DNA of 64,000 bases from assembly GCF_030283145.1 (NCBI RefSeq), contig NZ_JASNWE010000005.1, positions 868,001-932,000 on the forward strand. The letters are read 5' to 3'. Each line of letters opens with the position of its first letter. The first letter of the stretch is position 1. This document shows positions 1 to 7,683 of the stretch, one piece after another. The notes beneath the pieces were generated by a model. It was given only the letters and a program-made list of their open reading frames with translations, did not search any database and was not told the DNA's origin. The position numbers and the translations under genes are program-made. This DNA is from Actinomadura xylanilytica (GTDB lineage: Bacteria > Actinomycetota > Actinomycetes > Streptosporangiales > Streptosporangiaceae).

Positions 1-1
1 G

Positions 2-355
2 CTCGGGCGGTCCGGCGGGAGCTGGTCGCTGCCGGCGTCCCTGGTCGGCACGATGCTGCTGTTCACCGTGCTCATGGTGATGATGGGCGCCGCGTTCGGG
101 ATGCTGTTCATGAACTCGCCGGTGGCGATCGTGCTGTACTTCGTGCTGCCGAGCCTCTGGTCCACCCTGGGCGAGATGATCCAGCGGCTGAAGGGGCCGG
201 CCGGCTGGCTGGACACCAACCGCACCCTCGACGTCCTCACGCAGGAGGGCGTCAGCGGCGGGGAGTGGGCGCGGATCGGGGCCTCGCTCGCGGTGTGGCT
301 GCTCCTCCCCCTCGCCGCCGGGGCCGTCCGGCTCGCCCGGCGCGAGGTGAAGTAG
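2..355 (+). CDS. ABC-2 type membrane permease, C-terminal part (5' end outside window)
   Basis: The reading frame is open from the first bases of the window and ends at TAG 353-355, so the start lies upstream. The visible ~117 residues contain two strongly hydrophobic segments: one around LLFTVLMVMMGAAFGMLF running into VAIVLYFVLPSLW, and one near the end, SLAVWLLLPLAAGAVRLA, followed by a basic tail. The final helix and short Arg/Lys tail are typical of ABC-2 type permeases that export drugs or lipids. The ATP-binding partner would lie upstream and cannot be seen. The next gene is on the opposite strand and convergent, with only 5 nt between them. The family call is moderate; a membrane protein is certain. 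Confidence 0.6.
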   Translation, partial: LGRSGGSWSLPASLVGTMLLFTVLMVMMGAAFGMLFMNSPVAIVLYFVLPSLWSTLGEMIQRLKGPAGWLDTNRTLDVLTQEGVSGGEWARIGASLAVWLLLPLAAGAVRLARREVK

Positions 356-360
356 GCCGC

Positions 361-1875
361 TCAGCCGCCCGGGGGCCGGCGGGGGGCCAGCGGCACGTGC
401 CTGAGCAGCAGGGCCGCCGCGAGCCCCACCGCCAGCAGCGGCAGCGAGGCGAGGAAGAGCACCGAGAACGCCTCGGCGAAGGCTTCGGCGACGCCGGTCC
501 GGACCGGGCCGGGGAGGGTGCCCAGCACCTCCGGCCGGACGGCGTCGTCGAACGAGGGCACCGCCCCGCCCGGGACGCGGCGGACGACCTCCTCGGCGAA
601 GCGGTTCGACACGATCGCGCCGAAGACGGCCATCCCGGCCGCGGTCCCGACCATGCGGGTGGCGAACACCCCCGAACTGGCGGCGCCGAGGTCCCGGGGC
701 GGCGCCGCGTTCTGCGCGATGAGCATGACGACCTGCTGGGACAGTCCGGCGCCGAACCCGAGCACCGCCATGTAGAGCCCGGCGGTGACCAGGCCCGTCC
801 CCGCGTCCATGGTGGCCAGCAGCGCCACCCCGGCGGCGCTGATCGCCATGCTCGCCGCGGGCAGCCGGTGGTAGCGGCCCGTCCGGGCGATGTAGCGGCC
901 GGCCCCCAGGGACGCGGCGAGGAGCCCGAGCATCATGGGCAGCAGGAGCAGGCCCGACTCGGTGGCGCCGGTGTCCCCCACCACCTGGAAGAACATCGGC
1001 AGGTAGGTGGCCAGGCCGAAGCCGGTCGCGCCGCCGACCAGGGCCACCACGCACGCCACGGTGAACGAGCGGTCGCGGAACAGCCGTGGCGGGATCACCG
1101 GCTCGGCGGCGCGGCGCTCGGCCAGCACCCACGCGGCCAGCAGCACCGCCGTCCCGGCGCCCAGCCCGACGATCGCCGGCGAGCCCCACGGGTACCGGGT
1201 GCCGGCCCAGCTCGTGAACAGGGTGAAGCAGGTGACCGCCGCGCCGAGCAGCACGATGCCCGGATAGTCGACGCGGGGACGGCCCTGCGGCTTCGGCAGC
1301 CGGAGGAACAGCAGGGTGGTGGCCACCGCGACCAGCCCGAGCGGCAGGTTCACGTAGAACACCCACCGCCACGACGCGTGGTCGGTGAGGAACCCGCCGG
1401 CGAGCGGTCCCCCGATGCTGGAAACCGCGAAGATCAGCGCGGAGTAGCCCTGGTAGCGGGCCCGTTCCCGGGGCTCGAACAGCTCCCCGGTCAGCGCGAA
1501 CATCGAGCTCATCAGGCAGCCGGCGCCCGCGCCCTGGACGACGCGGAACGCGATCAGCCAGCCCATCGACGGCGCCGCGCCGCACGCGGCCGACCCGGCC
1601 AGGAAGCCGAGCAGCCCGGCCAGGAAGACCGGCTTGCGGCCGAACAGGTCGCCGAGCCGCCCGGACAGGGGGACGGTGACGCTGGTGGCCAGCACGTACG
1701 CGGTCGAGACCCAGGCGAGCCGGTCGAGCCCTCCCAGGTCCCCCACGATCGCGGGCAGCGCCGTACTGAGCACGGTCGCGTCCAGGGATGACATCAGCCC
1801 GGCGAGCATCAGCCCGCCGAAGACCAGCAGCCGGTGCCGGCGGCTCATCGGCGCGGACGGGGCGGTCATGGTCAT
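361..1875 (-). CDS. MFS drug exporter, 14-TM DHA2 (EmrB/QacA) family
   Basis: A ~504-residue major facilitator with 14 predicted membrane segments, the size of DHA2 proton-driven multidrug exporters. An early loop carries the motif-A-like GRLGDLFGRKP. Further on is the antiporter-type motif SSIGGPLAGG followed by SWRWVFYVNLPLG, a DHA2 hallmark. A GTG at 1881 is possible, but the ATG at 1875 is preferred because GAGGTGCGC precedes it at Shine-Dalgarno spacing (another ATG is at 1869). It is divergent from a MarR-type regulator at 1961, and the 85-bp gap holds an inverted repeat. The simplest reading is a MarR-repressed efflux pump; its substrate is unknown. Confidence 0.9.
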   Translation of the reverse strand: MTMTAPSAPMSRRHRLLVFGGLMLAGLMSSLDATVLSTALPAIVGDLGGLDRLAWVSTAYVLATSVTVPLSGRLGDLFGRKPVFLAGLLGFLAGSAACGAAPSMGWLIAFRVVQGAGAGCLMSSMFALTGELFEPRERARYQGYSALIFAVSSIGGPLAGGFLTDHASWRWVFYVNLPLGLVAVATTLLFLRLPKPQGRPRVDYPGIVLLGAAVTCFTLFTSWAGTRYPWGSPAIVGLGAGTAVLLAAWVLAERRAAEPVIPPRLFRDRSFTVACVVALVGGATGFGLATYLPMFFQVVGDTGATESGLLLLPMMLGLLAASLGAGRYIARTGRYHRLPAASMAISAAGVALLATMDAGTGLVTAGLYMAVLGFGAGLSQQVVMLIAQNAAPPRDLGAASSGVFATRMVGTAAGMAVFGAIVSNRFAEEVVRRVPGGAVPSFDDAVRPEVLGTLPGPVRTGVAEAFAEAFSVLFLASLPLLAVGLAAALLLRHVPLAPRRPPGG

Positions 1876-1890
1876 GCGCACCTCACACTG

Positions 1891-1925
1891 ATTGACTTAG
1901 GCATATAAATGCTAAACGCATCAAT
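1891..1925. promoter_or_regulatory. Candidate MarR operator between MFS pump and its regulator
   Basis: This AT-rich island in the divergent promoter holds nested inverted repeats. The inner arms are TTAGGCAT (1897-1904) and ATGCTAA (1909-1915), with one bulged G. The outer arms are ATTGA (1891-1895) and TCAAT (1921-1925). Size and placement fit a dimeric MarR protein controlling both genes. Binding by the neighbouring MarR protein is inferred. Confidence 0.6.
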
Positions 1926-1960
1926 GTGACCGGCGCAACCGCCGCCGCTAGACTCCCCCC

Positions 1961-2416
1961 ATGAGCGAGGACGCGGCGGACGCCGTCGAGCGGAGCATGG
2001 TCAGGCTGCGGCGCGGCATGTCCCGGCAGCGGCTGGGCAAGGCGGCCGTCCGCGAGCACCACCTCCCCGTCGACCTCCAGGTCCTGCACGTCGTGGACAT
2101 CGTGGACGAGGGCCCCGACCGGCCCGGCCAGGAGATGAGCGTCGGCCTCGTCGCCGCCCGCCTCGGGGTCGACGCCTCGCGCGGCAGCCGCATCGTCGCC
2201 GAGGCCGTCAAGCACGACTACGTCCGCCGCGTCGCCTCACAGGAGGACGGCCGCCGCATCCACCTGGAGCTCACCGCCGCGGGCCGCGAGGCGGTCGCTG
2301 CCACCCGCGGCACCCGCAAGGACCACTTCGCCAAGGCCATGGGCGACTGGACCGCGGACGAGCGCCGCGAGTTCGCCCGCCTCCTCACCCGCTTCGTCGA
2401 CGCCTACGAGGACTGA
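1961..2416 (+). CDS. MarR-family transcriptional regulator
   Basis: A 151-residue winged-helix protein of ordinary MarR length. The recognition-helix region is SVGLVAARLGVDASRGSRIV, and the wing VRRVASQEDGRRIHLELTAAG has the conserved D-x-R basic wing followed by LTAAGRE. It is divergent from the MFS exporter, with an inverted-repeat operator between them, so it probably represses the pump until a toxic ligand binds. No strong Shine-Dalgarno is seen before the ATG at 1961. Confidence 0.88.
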   Translation: MSEDAADAVERSMVRLRRGMSRQRLGKAAVREHHLPVDLQVLHVVDIVDEGPDRPGQEMSVGLVAARLGVDASRGSRIVAEAVKHDYVRRVASQEDGRRIHLELTAAGREAVAATRGTRKDHFAKAMGDWTADERREFARLLTRFVDAYED

Positions 2417-2511
2417 CGAGCCCGCGCGCCGCCACCGGCCCGCGCCTCGGGTGGCCGGCGGAGCGGCGGCGGGGCGGGGCGGGCCGGCGGCGTCGTGGTG
2501 GCGGGCGAAGG

Positions 2512-3036
2512 TCAGGTGAGGAAGAAGTTGTCGTGCTTGACGAAGAACTCGGCGCGCTCCTCATCGGTCAGGTCCGCGAGGTCGGTGATGCCCTCGAAGT
2601 ACGCCTCGCGCGGGGCGCCGGGGGCGAAGAGCAGCAGCATCGAGGCCGGCTCGCCGGACTCGTTGCGGAAAGCGTGCAGGCCACCGGGCGGAACGTACAG
2701 GAAGTCGCCCGAGCGGGCCGAGATCCACGTTTCGCCGTCGTACAGCCGCATCGTGCCCGACAGGATGAAGAACGCCTCTGACATGGCCTTGTGGAAATGC
2801 GTGCTCGGCCCGGCGGGCTCGGGCCCCATGTCCACCTGGTAGAGACCGTAGTCACCGTCCGTGGACTTTTTGGTGGCCAGGTAGCGGTACGCGGTGCCGG
2901 TGCTGTCGGTGGGCCCCTGACTCCCCTTCGGGCGGGAGACGTGGTCGTACTCGGCGTCCGCGGGGCGGAAGGCGGCGCTGACCTCGCCCGGGCCGTCGTA
3001 GCGGGGGTCGGGGTAGGCGGGCACGAGCAGGGACAT
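2512..3036 (-). CDS. Cupin-domain protein (probable metal-dependent dioxygenase/isomerase type)
   Basis: A 174-residue single-cupin protein. Both cupin motifs are complete. Motif 1 is THFHKAMSEAFFILSG, with His80, His82 and Glu87; motif 2 is GDFLYVPPGGLHAFRN, with His121. A bound divalent metal is therefore expected. Members of this family act on small aromatic or polyketide-like compounds or serve as quercetinase-like enzymes; the substrate cannot be read from sequence. The ATG at 3036 has a good GAGGAG site upstream. It is divergent from a MarR regulator (3139), with palindromic operators in the shared promoter, so it is probably the regulated target. Confidence 0.85.
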   Translation of the reverse strand: MSLLVPAYPDPRYDGPGEVSAAFRPADAEYDHVSRPKGSQGPTDSTGTAYRYLATKKSTDGDYGLYQVDMGPEPAGPSTHFHKAMSEAFFILSGTMRLYDGETWISARSGDFLYVPPGGLHAFRNESGEPASMLLLFAPGAPREAYFEGITDLADLTDEERAEFFVKHDNFFLT

Positions 3037-3057
3037 CGGAATCTCCTCACATTGATA

Positions 3058-3073
3058 ATCTCAACGTTGAGAT
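3058..3073. promoter_or_regulatory. Perfect 16-bp palindrome, MarR-type operator
   Basis: ATCTCAACGTTGAGAT reads identically on both strands. It lies 22 bp upstream of the cupin start. Its half-site TCTCAA recurs in the second operator nearer the regulator gene, pointing to one dimeric regulator, most likely the MarR protein encoded at 3139. Confidence 0.75.
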
Positions 3074-3090
3074 ACCTCACCAGAGAGGTG

Positions 3091-3119
3091 TCTCAATGTC
3101 AAGTCTGTGAATATTGAGA
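3091..3119. promoter_or_regulatory. Second MarR-type operator with spaced half-sites
   Basis: TCTCAAT (3091-3097) and ATTGAGA (3113-3119) are perfect inverted copies 15 bp apart. They share the TCTCAA half-site with the palindrome at 3058-3073. The site lies immediately upstream of the Shine-Dalgarno GGAGG (3128-3132) of the MarR gene, so autoregulation is likely. Confidence 0.65.
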
Positions 3120-3138
3120 TAGTTGACGGAGGCCCCCC

Positions 3139-3639
3139 ATGACCGACGCCGTGGACGCGGTGCTGGACCTGTGGCTCCGGGAGCGGCCCGATCTCGACCC
3201 CTGGCCGACCGGGCTGGTGGGACGGGTCCAGCGGCTGGCGCGCTTCCTGGAGCAGGCACAGAAGGAGTTCCTCGCCGGGCACGGCCTGGAGTACTGGGAG
3301 TTCGACGTGCTCACCACGCTGCGCCGGTCGGGCCCGCCCTACGAGCTGTCCGCGGGCGCGCTGATCCGGGCGACGATGGTCACGTCCGGGGCGATCACCA
3401 ACCGGCTCGACCGGATGGAAGTGAGCGGCCTGGTCGAGCGGGTGCGGGACACCGCCGACCGCCGTTCGGTCCGGGCCCGGCTCACCGCGCGCGGGCACGA
3501 CGTCGTCGACACGGTGTTCCCCCTGCACATCGAGAACGGGAAACGGATGCTCCAGGACCTCGCCCCGGAGGACCGCGAGCCCATGGCCCGCCTCCTGCGC
3601 ACGTTGCTGGAGTCGTTCGGCGACACCTCCCTCGACTGA
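3139..3639 (+). CDS. MarR-family transcriptional regulator
   Basis: A 166-residue MarR protein. The helix-turn-helix lies around SAGALIRATMVTSGAITNRLDRM, and the wing is TADRRSVRARLTARG, including the conserved D-x-R-S. The ATG at 3139 is fixed by GGAGG 6 nt upstream. It is divergent from the cupin gene with two matching operators between them. The likely role is ligand-responsive repression of the cupin gene and itself. Confidence 0.9.
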   Translation: MTDAVDAVLDLWLRERPDLDPWPTGLVGRVQRLARFLEQAQKEFLAGHGLEYWEFDVLTTLRRSGPPYELSAGALIRATMVTSGAITNRLDRMEVSGLVERVRDTADRRSVRARLTARGHDVVDTVFPLHIENGKRMLQDLAPEDREPMARLLRTLLESFGDTSLD

Positions 3640-3885
3640 CCCGTCCGGGCGGGTCCGCCGGTTTCGACGGGGAGGAAAACCGCGATCCGGCCGCCGTATA
3701 TCACCAATCTCCGTTACACGTGGTGCCGAGGTAGTTCAATTCCGTTAAACCCGAATACATTCGTTGTCGTACACATCAGCATTACCGATGGGCGATGTGT
3801 GAATACCTCTGACCTTCCGCGCAGGTGTTGAAGAGGTCACGGCGCGCAACGACCCTGGCGAGTGACACCGAACGGAGGGTTCGTG

Positions 3886-4365
3886 ATGGCACCCACTGAG
3901 GCGGGGAGTGCGCCGCCTGTTTCCCGAGGCCCGGCGGCGGGGCGGCGGGGGGCGGATCGGGGCGTGGACGTCCTCGCCGTCCTGACGCTGCCCGGCGTCG
4001 AGCGCTCGGTCCCGTACGCGCGGCGGTTCCTGCGCGACACGCTCGTCCCCGGGCACGTGTCCGCGCGGGACGAGGTCCTGGACGACATGGCGCTGGTCGT
4101 GGACGAGTTCACCGGCAACGGGATCAAGCACACCGCGTCCGGCGACGGCGGCAGCATCACGCTCGTGCTGCTGGCCGGACGGGACATGCTGCGGGCCGAG
4201 GTGACCGACGACGGCGCGGGCGGCCTGCGGCCCGTCCTGCGGGCGGCGCCCGAGGGCGAGAACGGGCGCGGGCTGCACATCGTCGGCGCCCTCGCCGAAC
4301 GCTGGGGGCACCGGCCCGACGGCCCGCGCACCACGGTGTGGGCCGAGTTCAGGCGCCGCGACTGA
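3886..4365 (+). CDS. Serine-kinase-like ATPase of the anti-sigma factor (RsbW/SpoIIAB-like, HATPase_c) family
   Basis: A 159-residue GHKL-fold protein. The N box is VVDEFTGNGIKH (Glu and Asn of ExxxN), the G1 box VTDDGAGG, and the G2-like box GRGLHIVGALAERWG. There is no sensor or membrane part. Such stand-alone ATPases are abundant in filamentous actinomycetes, where a few act as anti-sigma factors and most are uncharacterised. The ATG at 3886 is chosen because GGAGGG sits 6 nt before it. No sigma factor or STAS partner is adjacent, so the partner is unknown. A 246-bp region upstream is unusually AT-rich and probably holds the promoter. Confidence 0.82.
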   Translation: MAPTEAGSAPPVSRGPAAGRRGADRGVDVLAVLTLPGVERSVPYARRFLRDTLVPGHVSARDEVLDDMALVVDEFTGNGIKHTASGDGGSITLVLLAGRDMLRAEVTDDGAGGLRPVLRAAPEGENGRGLHIVGALAERWGHRPDGPRTTVWAEFRRRD

Positions 4366-4557
4366 CGGCCGCGGCGGTGCGCCCGCCGGCCGGCGGACAC
4401 CAGACCGCCGGCCCGGCCGTCCCCTCGACCCGCACGCCCCGGGCCGCCGCGCCCCCGGCCGCCACGCGCCGCTGCGCCCCGAACAGGTGACGAGCTGAGA
4501 TCGGCGGCGTAACGGATACGGCGTTCCAGTGGCGCGGGGCGATATATCCCCTGCACA

Positions 4558-5139
4558 ATGCCCCGCATGCCCCGCAATGAAGATCACTTCCGGCTGTGGC
4601 GGCGCGTCCTCCGCCCCGGCACCACAGTGGAGGACATCGACGCGTTCGCCAGGAGCCGCCAATGGCCCATGGGAGACGTCGTCGAACGCGACCGGGCGGC
4701 CGGCACCGACGGTCGGGTGACCTGGCAGGCCGGTGCCGGGGTCGCGCTCGCCTACGTCGAGGACGCCATGTTCGGCATCGGCTGCTACACCTGGAGCGCC
4801 GACCCCGGCGACCTGGGCGGGATCGCCGACAAGACGCTCGAGCCGTGGACCGTCCCGGACCTGTGCCGGGCGCTCGACGGCGTCGCCGACGCCAAGGCGC
4901 GGGGCCAGGGCGTCCTGCGCCTCGGCCTCGCCTCGGCCCCCGGGCACGACGAGCACGTCTTCGCCCGGATCTCGGCGGCGCTCGCCGACGCCGACCCCCG
5001 GGTCCGCTTCGCCGCCCTCTGGGCGGTCGCGTTCGCCGGGTACGCCAGGTTCGGCCCAGCCGTGCGCCAGCTCGCCGAGCGCGATCCCGAGGAGTTCATC
5101 AGGCAGCGGGCCGCCGCCACCTCCCTCCCGCGGGCCTAG
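4558..5139 (+). CDS. Hypothetical protein with HEAT-like C-terminal helices
   Basis: A 193-residue soluble protein with no signal peptide or membrane segment. I do not recognise a family. Residues ~90-180 form short amphipathic helices resembling HEAT/armadillo repeats (VRFAALWAVAFAGYARFGPAVRQLAERDPEEF). The TAG stop (5137-5139) forms part of a CTAG that directly abuts the MITE-like repeat at 5140. The convergent gene at 5310 is also uncharacterised. Confidence 0.6.
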   Translation: MPRMPRNEDHFRLWRRVLRPGTTVEDIDAFARSRQWPMGDVVERDRAAGTDGRVTWQAGAGVALAYVEDAMFGIGCYTWSADPGDLGGIADKTLEPWTVPDLCRALDGVADAKARGQGVLRLGLASAPGHDEHVFARISAALADADPRVRFAALWAVAFAGYARFGPAVRQLAERDPEEFIRQRAAATSLPRA

Positions 5140-5309
5140 GCTGTGTCCCAACACCCCCGGCCCGGCGCCCTCGCCTGACGGCTCGAACGCCGACCGTGCT
5201 TGGGCGAGCGCGACATCGCTTCGCGATCTGACCGGTGAGGCTCGCCTCCGGCATCGCCCCACCGGCCAGGTAACGCGCTCGCGCGACGGCCGAGGCACTT
5301 GAGACAGGT
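5140..5309. mobile_element. MITE-like non-coding repeat, copy 1
   Basis: A ~170-bp block with a close homologue at 47450-47621. Shared cores include GGCTCGAACGCCGACC, GGCGAGCGCGACATCGCT and CCCCACCGGCCAGG. The ends are imperfect inverted repeats: GCTGTGTCCCAA on the left, and ACCTGTCTCAAG when the right end is read on the minus strand. The block is flanked on both sides by CTAG (5136-5139 and 5310-5313), which fits a 4-bp YTAR-type target duplication of IS5-like elements. Inside are several stems, for example ATCGC/GCGAT and GGCGAGC/GCTCGCC. It encodes no transposase. The flanking CTAGs supply the stop codons of both convergent genes. The MITE assignment is inference. Confidence 0.65.
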
Positions 5310-6443
5310 CTAGGCCCCCTGGGCCCCCGGGGGGCGCCGCCGGGCGGCCTGGGCCTTGCGGTGACGGTCGACGGCGTCGCGCAGGAAGCCCTCGGACGCG
5401 GCGAGCAGGCCGCGCTCCCGGTGCTCGGCGAGCGCGCCGAGCCGGCGCAGCGGCACCACGGTCTGGAGGAAGCCCGCCGGGGTGTTCGAGCGGATCATCG
5501 GGATCCGGTCGTAGGCGTCCGACAGGCCCATGTCCTGGTAGCCCCAGCGGCTCGGCACCACCCGGAGCAGCGTCTCCCCGATGTAGCGGACGGCCCCCTC
5601 GACAAACGGCCCGCCGCCCGCCGCGATGACCGAGTCGCGGCCCGGGTGGCGGTCCAGGACGAGCGGCTCCAGCGCGTCGAGGGAGGCCAGGGAGAAGTCG
5701 AACGGGAAGCCCTGGGGCAGGAACTCCGTCCGCCACCGGGCGAGCGCGTCGTCCATCCCGGCGGTCCAGCGGGCGAGGAACTCCCGGGCGGGCTCGCTCA
5801 TCGTGCGGGCGTCGTCCTGCATGTACCACTCGAACGTGCCGAACGGGGCGGTCGCCGGCGGACCGTACTGCGGCTTCTGCGCGTCGAGGCCCTCGAGGTC
5901 GAGGCCGAACTCCCCGCGCAGCGCCCGCGCCTGCTCGGGCGTGGCCAGCACGTACACGTCGTCCTCGCAGACGTCGAGGCCCGGGAGCTCGTAGAACATG
6001 CGCGGGTCGGCGCCGCCGGGCTCGAGGTCGCCGATGCACTCCATGATCGTGAGCTGGTCGAGGCAGTCGCCGGGCTGGTGCTCGACGGGCCACCACACCG
6101 GCTCGCCGTTGCGCAGGAAGTGCAGGGCCTCGCCGCCGTCGGCGTCGCGGACCAGCTCGACGTCGCCGACCACGACCGACCCGCCGCTCAGCGCCGCCGC
6201 CTCGCGCAGGATGCCGCGGTAGCCCTCCTCCAGATCGTCGACGTCCTCGCCGTGGACCCACACCGCGAGGCCGAACTCGTCGATCGCGTCGAGGACGTCG
6301 TCGCCCACCAGCTCCTCATCGAGGTCGGGCGCGTACTCCCCGATGGCGGCCAGCCCCTTGGCGGCCCCCTCCTCGGTGACCATCCCGAGCTCCACCAGCC
6401 GGGTCGCCATGCGCCGGCTCGTCATGCGTGTCGCGTTCGCCAT
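5310..6443 (-). CDS. Hypothetical acidic protein
   Basis: A 377-residue acidic protein with no signal peptide or clear membrane segment. The N-terminal half is rich in Asp/Glu (DVDDLEEGYRGIL), and a Trp/Pro patch GEPVWWPVEHQ sits near residue 115. I do not recognise a family. The ATG at 6443 lacks a clear Shine-Dalgarno; ATG 6425 is an alternative. The TAG stop coincides with the CTAG flanking the MITE-like repeat, so the original C-terminus may have been altered by the insertion. Confidence 0.6.
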   Translation of the reverse strand: MANATRMTSRRMATRLVELGMVTEEGAAKGLAAIGEYAPDLDEELVGDDVLDAIDEFGLAVWVHGEDVDDLEEGYRGILREAAALSGGSVVVGDVELVRDADGGEALHFLRNGEPVWWPVEHQPGDCLDQLTIMECIGDLEPGGADPRMFYELPGLDVCEDDVYVLATPEQARALRGEFGLDLEGLDAQKPQYGPPATAPFGTFEWYMQDDARTMSEPAREFLARWTAGMDDALARWRTEFLPQGFPFDFSLASLDALEPLVLDRHPGRDSVIAAGGGPFVEGAVRYIGETLLRVVPSRWGYQDMGLSDAYDRIPMIRSNTPAGFLQTVVPLRRLGALAEHRERGLLAASEGFLRDAVDRHRKAQAARRRPPGAQGA

Positions 6444-6592
6444 GCGGGGATGATGGCAGCCACCTCCGACCTTCTGACCGGCTTCCCCCGGATCGATCGG
6501 GTTCCGTCACCTCCGGCACCCCCGGCCCGCCGATTCGGACGTTCTCCCTCCGGGTATATGGCCTGTCAGTATCCGGTGGAGGGGGAACCGAC

Positions 6593-7030
6593 ATGGCAGA
6601 CCTGCGCTTCGAGGAGCTGCCGCTCGACCTGGCGTTCACCGACGCACGCGGCGACGGGCGCCGCCGGCTCGCCCTCTTCGGCGACCCGGAGGACCCCTTC
6701 ACGCGGGAGCTGGTGCGCGACCACCTCGCGGGCATCACCGACGTGACGGTGTACACCCTCCTGCTGCCGCTGGAGATCTACCCGGACGCCGACCGGACGA
6801 CCCGGCTGATCTGGGGTTCGCCGGACCGCACCGGCGCCTGGTACGACTGGATGACCGGCGGGGCCAGGCCGCCCGGCCCGCCCGACCCGCACACGCCCAT
6901 CGCGCGGCTGCGGCTGGCCGCCGAGGAGATCGGCGTGGACGCCACCCCGACCCTGGTCTTCGCCGACGGCACCATGATCGCCGGAGCGACCCCCGCCGCC
7001 GAGATCGAGCGCCTCCTGGCCTCCGCCTGA
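6593..7030 (+). CDS. Cysteine-free DsbC/DsbG-like thioredoxin-fold protein
   Basis: A 145-residue protein that follows the DsbC catalytic-domain layout. It has LALFGDPEDPFTREL where DsbC has the FTD-x-x-C-x-x-C active site, then a VTVYTLLLPLE strand, RLIWGSPDRTGAWYDWM matching the DsbC IWCADD helix, and the cis-Pro loop GVDATPTLVFADG. There is no cysteine anywhere and no signal peptide, so it cannot be a thiol oxidoreductase and probably stays in the cytoplasm. The ATG at 6593 is set by the purine run GGAGGGGG upstream. It may be a degenerate paralogue or a binding or chaperone module. Confidence 0.7.
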   Translation: MADLRFEELPLDLAFTDARGDGRRRLALFGDPEDPFTRELVRDHLAGITDVTVYTLLLPLEIYPDADRTTRLIWGSPDRTGAWYDWMTGGARPPGPPDPHTPIARLRLAAEEIGVDATPTLVFADGTMIAGATPAAEIERLLASA

Positions 7031-7061
7031 ACACGGGCGTCCGGAGCGTCCTGAGCCCGGC

Positions 7062-7664
7062 TCAGGCTCCGATGCTGTGCCCCGAGCCGAGCCACCGCAC
7101 CCGGTCGGCCGCGTAGTACGCGGCGCCGTCCGGGCCGTCCGGGCCGTCGAGGCCGCCGCGCCAGGGCCGCATCCCCAGCCGTTCGGCGACCTCGGCGGAG
7201 ACCGCGCTGCCCCGGTCGATCTCGGTGGTGACCCGGTGCAGCCCGACGACGCCGAAGGCGTAGTCGAGCACCGCCTGGGCGGCCTCGGCGGCCAGGCCCT
7301 GACCCCACCGGCTCGGCTCCAGGCTGTAGAGGATCTCGACGCCGACACCGCGGTCGACACCGCGGTCGACCGGGCCGTCGTGGCGGCGCAGCCCGGCGAC
7401 GCCGAGCAGCGCGTCGCCGCCCACCGCCGCGTCGATCCCGGCGGCGCGCGCGGCCGGGCGCAGCGCCCACAGGCCGTACCCCTCGACGGCGAAGTCCCGC
7501 TGGCTGGAGGAGATGATCTCGGTGACCTGCCCCGGCGAGATCGTCCGGTCGCCGAGCAGGTGCCGGCGGACCTCCGGCCCGCTCAGGTGCGCCAGCAGTG
7601 CCCGGTGGTCGCTCATGCTCAGCGGATGCAGCGCCAGCCGTCCGGTGCGCAGGACGTCGCTCAT
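7062..7664 (-). CDS. GNAT-family N-acetyltransferase
   Basis: A 200-residue GNAT protein of the RimJ/RimL-like type. The N-terminal LRTGRLALHPLSMSDHRALLAHL is characteristic, and the acetyl-CoA motif is SRWGQGLAAEAAQAVLDYAFG followed by LHRVTTEI. The acceptor is unknown. The ATG at 7664 has GAGGAG upstream. A short in-frame duplication encodes VDRGVDRG. It lies 19 nt downstream of the AhpD-like gene on the same strand, so the two are probably co-transcribed. Confidence 0.82.
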   Translation of the reverse strand: MSDVLRTGRLALHPLSMSDHRALLAHLSGPEVRRHLLGDRTISPGQVTEIISSSQRDFAVEGYGLWALRPAARAAGIDAAVGGDALLGVAGLRRHDGPVDRGVDRGVGVEILYSLEPSRWGQGLAAEAAQAVLDYAFGVVGLHRVTTEIDRGSAVSAEVAERLGMRPWRGGLDGPDGPDGAAYYAADRVRWLGSGHSIGA

Positions 7665-7683
7665 GGTCGCGGTCTCCTCACGA

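Noticed and set aside
265..1791. A ~500-codon plus-strand frame opposite the MFS pump
   Set aside because: The composition is biased with no recognisable domain, whereas the minus strand encodes a full 14-helix transporter with motifs and a ribosome site.
3745..6261. A long minus-strand frame across 3.7-6.3 kb
   Set aside because: It runs through the convergent genes and the MITE-like repeat, and its translation is low-complexity. Real genes with ribosome sites or family motifs occupy other frames.
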